In this document: one piece after another, positions 35,204 to 49,775 of the stretch
How the letters are laid out: every line of letters begins with the position of its first letter
How positions within the stretch are numbered: position 1 is the first letter of the stretch
Assembly: GCA_916613615.1 (NCBI GenBank)
Contig: OU744732.1
Location: 55,281,727 to 55,345,726, forward strand
Direction of reading: 5' to 3'
Source: Steromphala cineraria
Taxonomy: Eukaryota > Mollusca > Gastropoda > Trochida > Trochidae
Length of the DNA stretch: 64,000 nucleotides
The notes under the pieces: generated by a model
What the model saw: only the letters and a program-made list of their open reading frames with translations
The model's database searches: none
What the model was told of the DNA's origin: nothing
Program-made: the position numbers and the translations under genes

Positions 35204-38064
35204 TACTTCTTACACATAACCTCAGTCATCTTTTATCCTTCACTAAAATCATAATCACTATAGATAAAAGGTATTCAGTTATGCTTTGTTGAACTCATAA
35301 ATAAAGAAAGTACAGCACAACAAGGACCATGATGATTGTTAATGTAAATCATATCACCTCAAATTTCCCTCAAAATTGTGCTTACTTCTTGCACAGAGCC
35401 TCAGGTCATGTTTTATCCTTCACCTAAATCATAAACACGGTACAAAAAGTATCTAATTAGGTATTGAACCTTTTCTGATCTTCCATTGAATGGCACCTCC
35501 AGAATACAATCAGTCATTGACTTCAAAGCAGATGGTAGATCTTTTGAGGCAGGTAAGTAGATAGATGAGGTAAGTTTTTCTCATCAGGTCCAATGATGAA
35601 GGAGGACAGATGAGGGATAAACACTTCACAATATGTCTGCCTGAATACAGATCTGTGCACATACTTACATACACACTTACATGATAGCAGGGGCAATTAT
35701 ATTGGGGATGACTGTCTGAAATTACGTTTGTCAAGATTGATTTCATCAGTGGAATTTAAACCAAGCATTCCTTTTACTTAGGAGTGTCCATCCACACATC
35801 TAAACAAGGGGAGGTTACTCAATAAGAATAATGATACCACTAAAAAAAAAAAGTTTGTCTATTTTCTCCTTTGAAAACATTTGATGACTTTGAGGAAATT
35901 GGCATTTGAATCAAGAGTAAGTTTATGCTTTTGGTTTGGTGTGACATTTTTTACAAAAAGATTCTGATTGGGAACAAGTTGTCCAACCTAGAGCAACCTC
36001 TTCTTAAGCCTGTAAAGAGCTGTGTTATTATGCTGCATATTTGAATGGGATGGTCCAGAAGCTAGACATCTGGTGATTGTGGAATGTTCATCCATTGATG
36101 CATGTATCCATATGTTTTAGCAAATGACATAAGATTCTGAAATATACATAGAGTCAGCTTTACAAAAGTTTGATTTAGATAATCTGCAGTCATGTTATGA
36201 TATCAAAACTGCAATCTCATCATACACAAGATGGTGAATAGGTCAGAAATGATGCTCTTTTAAACGAGAAAATATTTTGTTAACAAAAAATTAAAAATAT
36301 GTCCCTTAGCTTGTTGAGAACCAAAATTGATAAACAGTCTTTACCCAATTTCAACTATCTTTCAAAAATTTAACCCTTGGCTTGTTCAGTATTAAAATTG
36401 TTAAACAGGATTTACTCATATGCAACTATCTTTAAAAAATTTAACCCTTGGCATGAGAAACAAATCTAAAAACCAGATTAAAAAGAAAGACCCCCCACTC
36501 TGATATCTGCACTGTTGCTGAATACAAAGATAGCCCAATCTCCTTAAACAGCATCCCGTTAACAGGTGATAAAAATTTCGACACTTAACTTGATGATCAT
36601 TTAGAAAACAAACAATGTCCTCTCGCCTGATAACATCACTTCCCACATGTTTTTGTCGCTACCTGTTAACGAGCTTGGACAGGTAGGAAACAACCCTAAC
36701 GATCTTCAACATCAAATTAGTGTCAAGCTTAAAGATGGACTGAAATGCTATATGGCAACTTTCAGGATTCGTGAAATAGTGAATACAATTTGACATTGAC
36801 TAAACTTTAAATTACTGAAATCGACCTAGAAACGGCTTAATTACGACTGTATACATAACACTGCCTAATTAGGCCGGCGAACAGAATAAAACGCACTGAA
36901 ACGTGACTACCTCGTGACGTGTTAGTAGGCGATGTGATACCCCGTTGTGTGCCCTCGTTATGTAAAACAACACAAGCTAACAGTACAGCTCAATGTTTAA
37001 CCGTTGATTTAACACCCTAAACAACATCCCAACATCTCACACCTTCAATAAATCGGTAGTATATTTATTCAACTGGCAATTTGTATTGATGTAAACGTAA
37101 GACCCTGATTAAAAACGAAGTTGTGCGCATAATGCTACAGCATGTAGGCCTAGATGGTCTCGCTTTGCGCAATGTTGTCATAAGACTGCACGTGAGAACC
37201 CGGATGTATATGTAAACAATTGCTCCCGTGTGAACTGTTTTATCTTCGTGCACAGTTGGTGGTTGTTATTGAATATTACTTTAGTAGCACAGCAGAAAGG
37301 ATGTAATTATACAATACTATTTTATTTTTACATTTAAACCATTTTTTTAGAATTGCCTTTGACTTCATTTTGTAACAGGATAAAAAATATATACGTTTTT
37401 CTTAGTTATTTCATTAAGTGATGGACAAGTTACAATTCTCAATGAAAGACATGTATTGGATGATCACTGATGTCTTGTTTAAAACATTATTTTAATAGGG
37501 CATTTCACTGAAAAGCTTAATGTTTTCACTCTTGTACATAGAGGTGATATTTTCTACAACAATACCCGATACATGGCCAAACAGAATGAAGATTTATTAA
37601 ATGAACCTTATCCAAAATAATTATCAGATAGAGCAAAAACGGTATTCCTAATTTCAGGTTAATAGGTTATAATTTACCAATCGGAGAAAAAAGGGATGTT
37701 AAGGAATACAATTGCTATTTGATGTTACCTAATTAGCTGATGTCATAAAATAGCCAGGTGTTGATGATTGTGCATTATATAACCTACCTGCTATAGTCAT
37801 CATTTGATATCATCTAATTAGGAAACAGACAGGAAATACGATAGACAGTAAAGTAATTGTGTAATAAGTGAGTATCTGATCTAAAGAAAGTAAGTAACAC
37901 CTGCAGACCAATGTCATTGTTTATTCAACCTTTTTACACAACGTTCAAATCTAAATGTGAGCATTGTATATTCGGATTATTACCATAAATCAGCCCAATA
38001 CTTTGTGCTATGTTTTACATTTTACTAATCTCCCTTTTCTCTGCATGCCAAACTGTTCATTCAG
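35204..38064. other. No firm gene; CpG-containing segment 36880-37260
   Basis: Mostly AT-rich. The 36880-37260 part has more CpG than its surroundings and could be a promoter or first exon, but no start or splice site decides it. Confidence 0.45.
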
Positions 38065-38111
38065 TGAAAATGCGAGCTCGAAGCAGAAAATCGGTGTAGT
38101 GATCGGAACAC
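38065..38111 (+). CDS. Candidate 47-bp exon, low confidence
   Basis: A good acceptor (gccaaactgttcattcag) and a consensus donor (ACAC|gtgagt) flank ENASSKQKIGVVIGT in the single open frame. It sits in a CpG-containing stretch upstream of a promoter-like cluster at 38.35 kb, so it may equally be control DNA. Confidence 0.18.
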
Positions 38112-38343
38112 GTGAGTTCGATGTAGATTGTGACATTGCTCTGTTTGACCTAACACAGCGGGTCAATTTGGCGTGAAACCATCAATATGATGGGAATTTG
38201 TCTACGGAGACTTCATCAGGAGATATTCTAGGACAGTTGACAGCAACACAATGATATAGCATACTGTTAATCGCTTTGAAAAGGCAGAACTGCGGATTTC
38301 GCCTATCATTTTCCATATAAGCAGACGAACGCTTCGCCTACTG

Positions 38344-38365
38344 CCACGTCACTTCCGGTATCCCT
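38344..38365 (+). promoter_or_regulatory. CRE/ETS promoter-like cluster
   Basis: ACGTCA directly adjoins ACTTCCGG in CpG-containing sequence (38280-38420), a pairing typical of housekeeping-type promoters. No first exon could be assigned on either strand. Confidence 0.4.
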
Positions 38366-38675
38366 TGCCCGTGGCCTCTCAGCCTTGTTTTGGATTGTCG
38401 CTGGACGGCGACAAGCAGACGCCTTGTTACGCAATGTTTACTTAGCTGTAGCTTCATTGAGAAACTGTGTATCGTTGCTGTTTTGGCCTAATATTTATGT
38501 TATATAGTTATTTGACCAAAATCTTTTGAAAAATAAATCAAAAAAAGGTTATACAGCGGCTCTTTAACAGTTGCAATGCTTTATATTGCTGTTACATTTC
38601 TGTGTAGGGAAGGAGTTGGTTTCTTCAGTGATGATAGCCCAGACCTCATGTCAGTCATCAAGAACAGATATGGGT

Positions 38676-38716
38676 AGTAAACTTAGTGGTGAAAATTCTG
38701 GGTTTGAATCCCTGCT
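38676..38716 (+). mobile_element. tRNA-like relic
   Basis: GGGTAGTAAACTTAGTGGTG followed by GGGTTTGAATCCC gives A- and B-box-like sites of a decayed SINE head. Confidence 0.35.
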
Positions 38717-40580
38717 CAAGTTTTTGCTTGAAATTGTTAATTGCTTACTTGTTGTAAAAGTCAAAACATCAGATTATAATTCCAGAAACATTCAAACATA
38801 TATATGACATAAATGATAAAAAAAATGAAAAATATATTTTTGAGATTCACCAAAGGTTTATCCCTAAACATTTAAACATCAGGAAATTATTTTTTGATTT
38901 TCTCTCCAAAAATATTCAAAGATCATAAATTTCTTCACAAAAGGTTAGTAATGAATGCATTACTATTAATTGCAATTGCTATAAAAACAAAATGCATCCT
39001 TTTCTTTATTTACATGAAAATGACAGGAACAAGATCAATATCTCAGACATTTCCATAGAAAGTTATTTCATAACCCATTCAGTTTTTGTCATCATTTATA
39101 CATATATCAAAAAGAATATACATGTATATGTATCTCATCAAAATCAAGGAAATGCATTTCTAAATCAATTCAGTATATGATGGAGATATTGTTTTGTATT
39201 GTTCAGAATTCTTTTAAACTTGAATTCCTTATACATTACAACTTATTATCAGTGCATTATTAAACCTAATTCAATAATTCAATACAGTGACATATTCACA
39301 AAGTGTAAAATTACTTCAGCCTCTATTGCAACCTTTATTTGATGTCGATTTAATCGATTTGTTTGCGTCAATGGCTGCTAATCCTATTATCCCTACAGGG
39401 TCCATATTGCAAGGGATAAAACAAATCTAAGTATGAGGTCAACAGATTTACTCTACAAAAAACTACAAAATCAATTCTTCTTCATTGAAGCAATGAACTA
39501 ACAACATTGATTTTCAAGCAGAGTTTTTTTATTTCTGAGTGTCCATAACAGTTAAAATATTATAGAATATAATTATTTAAACCCATGTATACACCAAATC
39601 TGAAAAAATTATTTTACAGTGATGGACAAAATAAATTTATACATTTTTGAACAGTCAAGAATTTTTTAATAATTTATTCAACAAAACAGAAATATAAGGG
39701 AAGCAATCCAATATATCATATGAAATACAGTCACACAAAGAATATTTTTGTACAAACTAATACAATTTTGATGAAAGAAAATCGCGAAAGTACAAAGTCA
39801 TACAGTCTGATACAAAGTCACAGATTATCACACAATGTCACACAATGTTGCTTTAGAGGTCACAGATTGGCTATTTATTGAATACCAGGTTACAAAGAGA
39901 CTAACGGGGTCACATTGTAACGTCTCGAGACATATTTGGGGTCAGGGTTGTCAATAACAGCTGTTTGAAATACACGAGCATTCATCGTTCAGATTGACAT
40001 TGCTTCTAGATCAATGATCCAATCTTATGAAAATATGAACATATACTTGATATATGTGTTTTAGCCGATACTATACCGAAATAGTACCACAAATAATATG
40101 AGTTCTGTTTTGTACTGTTTTTTAACAATACATAGTTTGTACAACAGATAATTGAAAATTTGTCAGCCTTTGTTTTGCCATGATGACTATCGAAATTAAT
40201 ACTTTCAGCCTTTTTCATATCGTCAATTAAATGAGTTCTAACGTGTAGTGATTTTAAAAGACACTCAGTTTGTTTGACTGGTCATTCATAAGAACTTGAC
40301 AATCGACAACTTTTTTTTTCAACTTGGCAACCTCAAGGAAATTGTTATCCATTATTTTTACACAGAACTTCATTTTAAAAATTACCATCAGAAATTGTGT
40401 GAGAGAATTTTGTCAATGATGTTATTGTACCAAAAGTCATTAATATTCAATGTTATGCCATGCATGTCAATTACATCATATTTCATAAAAATGTTAAAAA
40501 TAATTTGTTTACTTTTGTTGTGAAAAGTTAGGGTCTGATGGTTTATCACATATTGATAATTTTAACCTCCTCAGCCTGTC

Positions 40581-40892
40581 TTGCAACTTTTCATCAAGGA
40601 TACAATTATAAATATTTTCCAAAATGTTATTGTGTACATCACAAGCACACAAGATACATCATATTTTGCAGGGATCAATTTTTGTTCTTTGAAGTTAGAA
40701 ATAATTACTTCAACTAACTACACAAAGGAAAATATCAGTCCTTATGTAGCTGGAAGTTTTATTGCAAATGACATGAGCTTGTATCAAATTCTACATAATT
40801 CTGAAGTTAGTCGCAAGATTCATGCAGGGAATAACACAAGCGGAGAACAGACAATCTATAGAGGAAAGAAAGTCATAAAATATTGTGGCTGA
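40581..40892 (+). other. 103-codon open frame, doubtful
   Basis: An AT-rich frame ending SGEQTIYRGKKVIKYCG, with AATAAA about 20 bases after the stop. Composition is close to random expectation, and no domain or splice context is seen. Confidence 0.15.
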
Positions 40893-42088
40893 CCCCATTT
40901 GGACACACAAATAAACCTGAATTGTTTTATTATGATAAGTAGAATAGCCATGTCTGTATTTATTGGTTGTCCTCCGTGTGTATTTCTAGTGATGTTTTTG
41001 TATGAATGATTGAATAATGAATTTTGAATACACAAAAATGTGCTTAAGATTTTGAAGAAGTTTCCATCAAAGTGTTTATAAATTCATAATATAGTTGCAT
41101 CTTCATAAAAACAAGACATGATGATAATGTTTTTTCTACCTGCAGTGTTGTTCCTAGAGGGAATCCTGGGGAAATTTTTCCACCCTTTTGGCTTGGTGCC
41201 TCTTAGAATTATTAGATATTTGATACTTTTGCCATGGCAAAGGAGCCGATCTGCTTAAAATTTGCCATAATGACCCCATCAGCTGATCACCTAGGCATAA
41301 CATTTTTCCTGAATATAAAATTTGGAATGTACAATAAGATGTACTTGTCTGAATAATAAGATGGATATTCTTAAAGATCTTATTATATTATTATCATTTA
41401 TGCTGTTTCTTTCAGTTTTCTTAGAAACAAGAAAACTGAAACTGAAAATAAATTTATATTGCTTATTTTAAAGAAAACCACCAACCATGCAACATCATTA
41501 TGTTTCATTATTCAAATAACTGATTACTCAAAAACTTTAACATGGTTAACAGATCAGGGACTGCAATCATTCTGAAACACAACTCAAACAGATTTAGTTG
41601 CGCAAATAAAGTTGTTTAGTTTGGACCGATGTTGCTTAATTTCTTTCTTTCACAGCGTGTAGCATATAAGTACTTATCCTCTTCTAAATGTGATTTAACA
41701 CTCAATGTAAGTTACTCTTTGATGTCAACTTTCCAACTATCAGATAAATTTATTTATGTTCAGTGCTTTCAGAGCAATAAACAGTTTTAGGAATGGTAAG
41801 AATTCTGTAATTATTCCCTGAAATCACATTATCTCATTTGGAGTTTGTTCAATTGGGATCATTTTCAAGTGCCATGAGAGAACATGATTTAAATTAAAGG
41901 ACTTAATGTTTTATTTTCAATTGAGTTATAGTGTTACAATCATCAAAAAATCATTATTAAACTATAATCATTTTAATTGCTATAAGTATTAGGATATTTA
42001 GAATGTAAAGCAAAGAGATGATGCTAACAATGGATAAGAAAAAGAGAGTTGAATGAACCAAGAGTCGTCCACATTCATAAAGTTTTCA

Positions 42089-42540
42089 CAAAATGTACAA
42101 AAGGGCATGGACAAAGTATACATCTTTGTCTCACGCAGGTGTTAAAGCATATAAAATTGAAGACCTACCATGTTCAGACACACCCTCTATTCTTACACCT
42201 GAATTCTCTACAAAACTATAATTATACTAAACCATTATTATTAGTAAATTCATTGTCAATGTTTTATCTTTAAGTTGAAGGAATACTACAGTAAATATTC
42301 CACCTAGGGTAAAGAAAACCTGTATAATCAAATTCATTGGTGATATAAGGTTTGGAAATGAGTAGGTAGCAGTAGGTGACAGCTAGGGTTATTTTTTATA
42401 TACAAAATGTACAAAATTGAAGGGACAGAAAATATATCTTTGTCTCACACAGGTGTCGAGGCTTGTAAAGGTTAAGACCGAATATGTTTAGCAACACCTC
42501 CCATTCTAAAACATGAATATATTGCTAAACCTCTAGCTTT
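42089..42540 (+). repeat. Old imperfect duplication
   Basis: Segments near 42092 and 42409 share TACAAAA, CATCTTTGTCTCACGCAGGT and ACACC...ATTCT in the same order. Similarity is low. Confidence 0.4.
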
Positions 42541-44076
42541 AGTAACAAGAAAGTTACAATAAGGGGTTGAGACTACATGATCTTATAAGTGCTCTATTGA
42601 CAAGCTCTAAAGGAAGACACTACAGTGACCATAGATAGTTGGTTCACTTCTAGAAGGTCTTTCAGTAATACCTAGGAATTTTTTCTGGAATTTTATATTT
42701 GTATAATTTGGCCCTAGTTGTACTCATGAACCATTACCATTTTCATTATAATACTTTGATTATATTTCCTTTTAATTGGTATCATTCTGTCCTAAAAGGT
42801 GCAATAAGACTTTATATAATTATGGTTGGGCTTTTGCAACATACATACTGAGATAACATGGCCAATAAACAAGGCACAAGATAAAGCTTTATATGCATAA
42901 CTAAATATTTGTCAAATTAATTTCCTAAAGGCATTTGCTGTAATGCAATATGTTAACGTCTGGATTAATCACAAATAGGACCGGTGTATTTTGATATATT
43001 ATTATTATCATTATCATATTTTCATACCATTGCTATACTCAAGACATAGGATCAAAAAGAATTCTTTATTGTTATACATGTATATCAATGATATTAGATA
43101 TATTGTCTAAAATGTCTTATCACATTTTAGTAAACTATAGGTATTGGCAACAGTATACAAATGAAGCTGCTTTGTTTTGCTTCTAGCTGGTGCTATATTC
43201 AATCATATCCGCTAATTGATTTGAAGAATGCAATAAGGATTTTCTTTGTCAAATATGTTTCATTTCTTGTGTGGAAAAAATATTTTTGAGATTGTTTGTG
43301 TCAACAAATCACAGCTGTTAGTTCTCTCCTTATTGTATTTGCAAACAACAAATCGATAAATGAAACCCCAAAAAGCAGGCATATTAAAAGCTTGCATGAT
43401 TGTATTATTTGCTTGATGATGATGTTAATGCTTGCACTGAAACAAATTTTCAATAGAGCAGTTGATTATCCGGAAGGTAAAATTCAGTGTTTATTTCAAC
43501 ATCCATGATGAACCTGAAGTCCTTTGAAATTAAATGCATTGATCATAATTATGCATTTTTCACTTATGTCACTGTTGTCAAACCAAATGTATGTAAAACA
43601 TGACAATATTGAAATGTAACAAAAATAATAATGATTATTAACATTTCTTCATATTCTAATTGTCATTCAGTCATAAACATGACCTGATAAGATAACATAT
43701 AATATAGAAGATAACGATGCAAATTTTCATTGGACTTTGAGGATTTTCTTGCAAAATAGGTCTTTTTATTAAATAATATCAAAGCATGTACAAGAGTGGG
43801 GACTATCTGATTCACCTAGTTGCAAATCTGTTGTGTTACCTCAGCTCTTGATAAGAACTCTGCAGGATCAGAGAATATTACAAAAGGCATAAGTCATGCT
43901 TGTCTGATATAAAGCAACAGCTCTTGGAACTGACACTGAGTGTTTTTAACCAGCATGAATGTATCGCCCCAACTCAGGAAAGGTTAGCTGTCAGCTAAGT
44001 ATTGTGACTGATTGCTACTGGAATAATCATGGTGGAAGTGTGTCTCCTTGTCTTATGCATAGTGATGGTAGGAATT

Positions 44077-44142
44077 GTGATGATGATGGTGATGATGATG
44101 GTGGTGGTGTTGGTGTTGGTGTGGTGGTGGTGGTGGTGGTGG

Positions 44143-44186
<44 letters not shown>

Positions 44187-44236
44187 GTGATGGTTGTGGT
44201 GATGATGGTGGTAATGATGAAGATGATGGTGGTAGT
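44077..44236 (+). repeat. (GAT)n/(GGT)n microsatellite
   Basis: 160 bp of trinucleotide repeat. It creates poly-Met/Val frames on plus and poly-Ser/Pro/His frames on minus, which are not genes. Confidence 0.95.
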
Positions 44237-44741
44237 TGTTCTGGTAGGATGTTGTTGATAATCAAACTGATCTTATGGTAAAGGACAGATATGTAAAACT
44301 GTGTATCAAGATCTGCCAAGTGAGATTTATTCAATATGCAACATAATCCGTCTTCAAATTTAATGTTATGATGTTTACTGCAGATGTTGATCTCATGTTA
44401 CCTTCCTTATTAGATTTATATGATCCAACATTTGATCTAAGTGCTCCCATTTTACCCAAAATAATTCAGAAACATCCAGTTCAATGAGCAATAACTACCA
44501 TAAAGTGGTTTGTCAAGCGTAATCTTCTAAAGGTCTTGAGAGGTAACTTGTTAGTGTAAAATCATGTAAACTTCAAGTTCTGGACTTGTCTTTCTCCTGT
44601 AGTACACAGATTGATGTATACTAGTTTATCTTGCATAAAGCTTTAAATTAGTGTCTTGAGTGATTTAGCTGCAAGTGAAATATTTCAGAAAACACTTTCT
44701 CTCTGGCTTTGTCTCTCCATAGCAGTTCACAGTGTTATGTG

Positions 44742-45086
44742 TTAACCCCTACAGCAGTTTGTCTGCCATAATCTGCCCTGCCAGATGAGATTGTATCCAA
44801 CAGCTTCTGCTGCTAGTTCTTGTACATATTTCTTACACTGCTCATAAACATGACATCTCTGGGCCAAGTTTGGCACCAAAAGTAGCATCGGAGATAATTT
44901 TGAAATGGCTTGTCTCGATTTATTAACATTTAGATATATCTTTTTAGGGAGCAGGGAAAATAAATGTCGTTTGTTATTTGACGGAAGATCAGATTGTTGA
45001 AAGTGGTGATAATTTTTGCTGGCATTTTTATATGAAATAAAGTTGTTGTTCACAAAAAAACATTTAGTACAACAGAAGGAGATCAC
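44742..45086 (-). other. 114-codon open frame, doubtful
   Basis: The second half (LLLVPNLAQRCHVYEQCKKY, then VQELAAEAVGYNLIWQGRLW) looks more protein-like than the first. No convincing acceptor, donor or poly(A) signal surrounds it, and frames this long occur by chance here. Confidence 0.18.
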
Positions 45087-48000
45087 TTTGTCATAATACC
45101 CTCATTAAAACAGTCAATTGATAAATTCTAAGTAGATAGATGTAATATAGGTAATTTAAACTACTTATTTCAACTTTCAAATACTACATTCCTTTTTTAA
45201 AGAACTGACATTATTTCATTTACAGACATATCACCAACTTGCAGATGTAGTAATCTGTCAAATCATATGACATATTCAGTATACATTTCCAGTTGTAAGG
45301 TGAACCCTATTATTTCATACCCTAACCTAATTTCCCTATTGTGTGTGGAATCCCCTGGGACGTTCCTAACAACTACTTGTCACTTGTAACCTTCATATTC
45401 CTTATCATCACAGCAGGGCTCCGCCTCACGCCTAGGTCAATATGGATTTATTTTGTAACTAATCCGGCCTTATTTCCTAACTAGCCCGAACATTTAAGAA
45501 TCCTTTCTTCACAGAAAAGACCTCCATGAATGCTGACCCAAATTCTTAGTAATTATCTACAATCTTAATCCAACCTTCTAAAAAGTACAAATAGTCTTTG
45601 AAAAGCTGTAACAGGTACGTTTAGGACAAGTTTTGCCTACCAATGACAGCCAAGAAGATACAGCGATGAAGGGGAGATAATTACATGTAATCTGAGCTCA
45701 AACACCAATCCCATTCACTCATCACCTTAGTGTAATAGTCGCTCTACAACTACTAATATCTCTTAGATACTAGCGGTCACTCAACTACTTGAAGATATTC
45801 TATAAGTAGAAGGGGGTGAACTAATTTTCTTTTTGTTGTATACTCTTACCAAGGATTCCTTTGACAGGATATCAGTTTACCATTCCTTGGTGTCCTAGTT
45901 GATTTTTCAATTATGTTTGGCTTAAATTGTCATTAACTATTTATTTGCAAATGATGACTTAGAGAGAGAAAATTATCTTAAAAGAGGTTTGGCTCTTATA
46001 CCAAACACTCATCAAGCTGCTATAATTTACACTTTATCTAACCTTCTTCATCAATATTTTTCTTTGATAATACCATAAAAAACTTCAAAGAAGATGTTGT
46101 TTCATCTGAAATTTCATCTCTGATTACAACCTTGTAACCTTTGCAGTTGAGATGTAAAGCTCAAGACTTAACCCTCTTGATTCAATTGACCCATGACTGG
46201 TCTAAAGGCTTAATTGCTGGCGTACCGTTTCAAAACTATTTTGATTTCATCTCTGACTTGGGTAAAAGACAGCAAATTACAATGAAAATCAAAAACTAAC
46301 TACCAATGTTATAACCAATGGATGAATTAACTTGACCATCAGCAAATTTGTTTTTCTTGATATGAAACATAAAGGGAATCAACAACCTAGCTCGTGAAAC
46401 CTAATTGACCATTGTTAATGAGAGAGTCCAGACAGGTAAAGGGGGGTCACATGACACAAACTTGGTACTGGCTGTCTGCTGTAAGCAGTTCGTAAGCAAA
46501 CGATTTTGTCCCTTTTGCAGACCCCTTTAAGGAAACAAATTCACAAAAACAATATTCAAAAATTCATAAAGTGCTGTTGAATGGGTTCTTTCAAACACCA
46601 TTTGAGTATCTGCATGACATAGATATCGATTACTGACAAAATGGTGTTGCACCATGTAAGTTTGAAAGAGTTAGTTGATCAAACAGCTGCTGAATTTACC
46701 TTTGGGGACTTAAAGTTGAATGTTTGACAAAATGTACTTTCATCAACAAGTCAGTCAGAACATTTAATTTGTAAAAAGATGTAAAAGATATTCCTTGAGG
46801 GCAAGACCTTGAATTGCTTCAGCTGACATGTCAGTCTGTAGTTAGATGTCATTTATACATTGAGATTAATTAATACTAGGCTACTGATGATGGTTGTGAT
46901 GGTAATGGGGATGATGATGATGATAATGATGGTGTTGGTTTTGATTATGATAGCGATGATGATATCTCTTCCGATTATATTATTTTAATTCTTATTCAAA
47001 AACACATTAAATGACTGTGTTCTAGAAGATGATGATGTTGATGATTTGTAGAGATGATGATACTTAATGGAATGAAACTCATCCGTAAGATGCACATAAT
47101 CCTGATGTTTAATATGATGATGAACGTCATGATTATGGTGATTATGATAACGATCAATAACATTGACGACTACATCAATCAAAACATTACAAAACATTGA
47201 AATACATAGCATGATGACAGATTTTCATGACTTAAATTGTAGCACAATCACTTTATGATGTAGGATGTGTTGTTGAGAGAGTATCAATCATACACGTGAA
47301 AACGACACAAAAACTTTCGATTAATGAAGTAATACAACCATGGCCTTAAAGCTTTCACAAAAAGAAGATGATCATTAATTAGAAAGAGGAAGGCAATTTT
47401 TCAACAAAAAGTGACAAAAATCAAATTAAAGTGACAAGTTATGAGGTGAGAAGTTCATCAGTTATGATCCATATATCCTTATCAGCCAGTAGATCAGCTT
47501 CCTGCCTTACCCCTATTTACAACCCTAATTACCAACCCCTATCAGTTTACCAATCAGTTCACCGATCATTCTCCCTTGTCACTTACACTGATATCCATCT
47601 GGGATATAACTCATAGGGCACTTTAAACAATCCCCTAGACATGAACTGAGGCTCCAAGACCCTTATTAAACAGACAAGGTAGAGTATCAATTTGGACTGT
47701 CAAACACTCTGAAATAAAGTTTTCAATATAACTAAAATTTAAAAAGGGAATTAAATATAATGAAAGGAGACTAACTTTACTTCATTTTCATAAATGGAGC
47801 TCTCAGGTCTTCTAATAAACTTGGTATTTTTAACCTTATTTTATGTCTGACAGACTATCAATTAAGATCTGCCTAAAAGACTATAAATTGGATTTAGTCT
47901 TTATTTGTTACAATTTAAATTTTTTTCATGAAATGCAGTTTATGCATAAAAGACTTATTGATGGTTATGATATTATTGAGATCTCATGCATGAACTGAGT

Positions 48001-48247
48001 AAGACGATATATACCTTTGAATTCTATATTTCATACCATAATCCTTTGAAGAGATGTATTAACTGCCCATAATGCTTTTAGAAAAAAGGTCTTAAGGCGT
48101 AATACAACTATCGAAACTGACTGTAATTTATAAGTGATGAGATAACAAAAAGAAGACAGTGAGAAGTCTATGCATTCTATTTATTAGCATAACATACTTT
48201 AGTGGGTCTCATCTTCTTGTTCTGCATGCTTTTATGCTTTAGAAGAT
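45087..48247. other. No gene seen
   Basis: Contains a GAT microsatellite at 46.9 kb; otherwise nothing identified. Confidence 0.55.
46885..46965 (+). repeat. Impure (GAT)n microsatellite
   Basis: GATGATGGTTGTGATGG and GGATGATGATGATGATAATG type repeats. Confidence 0.85.
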
Positions 48248-49570
48248 ATGAGGAAACACTTTGTTCTTCTAACGTTACACCGGGTTGGCATTGTGGCATG
48301 CACCTTTTCTCAAACACCCATGAACCAGAAACTAGAGGCATTTGCACCTGAGTTATGGACTCATCTTTATCATGATTTTTCAGAAGTTATGAGGAAACAC
48401 TTTGTTTGTCTAACATTATACTGGGTTGGCATTGTGGCATATTCTCATCTCAAACAACCCTGAACCAGAATCTACAGGCATTTGCACCTGAGTTATGGAC
48501 CTATCTTCATGTTGAAGTTTTGAGGATATGATAAGTTCTTCTAATGTTACACTAGGTTTGCATCTCGGTATACATCGTTCTCAAACATCCATGAAGCATT
48601 TACATCTCTAAGGATAAATTGGGTTGATAAATTGATGACCTTGGTCTTCATTATTCAAGGACAAGAAACGAAAATATTTCCATAAATGAGTTATTGACAT
48701 AGCTTTTTTATGATTCTGTAGAAGCTTTGAAGATAGAGTGACTTCTGTTAATGTTATACTTGGTTGGCATACGGTTTTCTTCTGGCCCAAACATCCATGA
48801 ACCAGAAACTAGAGGCATTTCCACTTGAGTCTAGACCTATCTTCATGTTGACTCTTTAGAAGTTTTGAGCCTCAAAATTTGAGGGTATGATGGGTTCTTC
48901 TAATGTTTCACTGGGTTGGCATTGTGGCATATTCTTGTCTCAAAAGTCAATGAACAAGAAACTAACAGCATTTTCACCTGCGGTATGGACCAAACTTCAT
49001 GTTGACTCTTTAGAAGTTTTGAGGATATGATTGGTTCTTCTAATGTTTCACTGGGTTGGAATTTTGGCATACATCTTTCTTAAACATCCAAGAACAAGAA
49101 ACTAACAGCATTTGCATCTTGATATCTAAGGATACATTGGGTTGATAAATCGATGACCTTGGTCTTCAATTTTCAAGGACAATATGGACTTATTTTTAAA
49201 TGACTCGAGAACCTTTGAAATTGAAAATTGACTTCTTTTTATGTAAGCCTTAGCTTCCTTCTTTCCCAAACATCCATGAAGCAGAAACAGAAGACATTCG
49301 CACCTTAAGTTATGGACTCATCTTTATCATGATGTTTTTGAATTTACGAGGAAGCAATACATTCATCTTGAATTACATTTGGCTGGCAAATTGATATTCT
49401 CTGTATTTGTATTCAACAACAGAAACTAAAAAGGTTTCCACATTGAGTTATGTACTCATCTTTTTGTTACGATGCAGTGAGTTCTTTAAAGGAAACATTG
49501 AACTGCTATATTGATATTCAAGTTATAAACTCATCTTCATCATGATGCTAAAGAAGTTTCTTGTGAATTC
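48248..49570 (+). repeat. About 140-bp degenerate tandem array
   Basis: Around eight to nine units with TTCTTCTAATGTTTCACTGG, GGCATTGTGGCATA and CCAGAAACTAGAGGCATTT. The first two start 141 bp apart (48248 and 48389). Frames through it are by-products. Confidence 0.8.
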
Positions 49571-49668
49571 TTTTAAGGTAACATTTGGCTGTGATATTGG
49601 TATCCTTTGACCTTGTCTTCCAAGGAGCAGAAACATAAGCATTTGCACATTGAGTTGACATATGAATG

Positions 49669-49775
49669 ACAACTTCTTTATTCATGTTAAGCAACGTTTT
49701 GACACAGCTCCTTGTGGTTGACAATGGCACAAGGAGCTGTATTGAAACATCGCTTATCATGAATAAAGAAGTTGT
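49669..49775. mobile_element. Foldback element B, intact hairpin
   Basis: Arms AACTTCTTTATTCATG...CAGCTCCTTGTG and CACAAGGAGCTG...CATGAATAAAGAAGTT fold around a loop of about 11 bases. The same arm occurs as single copies at 16757 and 58588. Confidence 0.65.

Larger units (their letters stand above)
38721..44076. other. No firm gene
   Basis: AT-rich; contains the doubtful 40581 frame and the old 42-kb duplication only. Confidence 0.5.

Noticed and set aside
36601..36662. Minus-strand terminal exon candidate SDKNMWEVMLSGERTLFVF
   Set aside because: Good acceptor, but too short, with no partner exon or poly(A) signal.
44053..44334. Overlapping frames rich in Met/Val on plus and Ser/Pro/His on minus
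   Set aside because: Produced entirely by a trinucleotide microsatellite.
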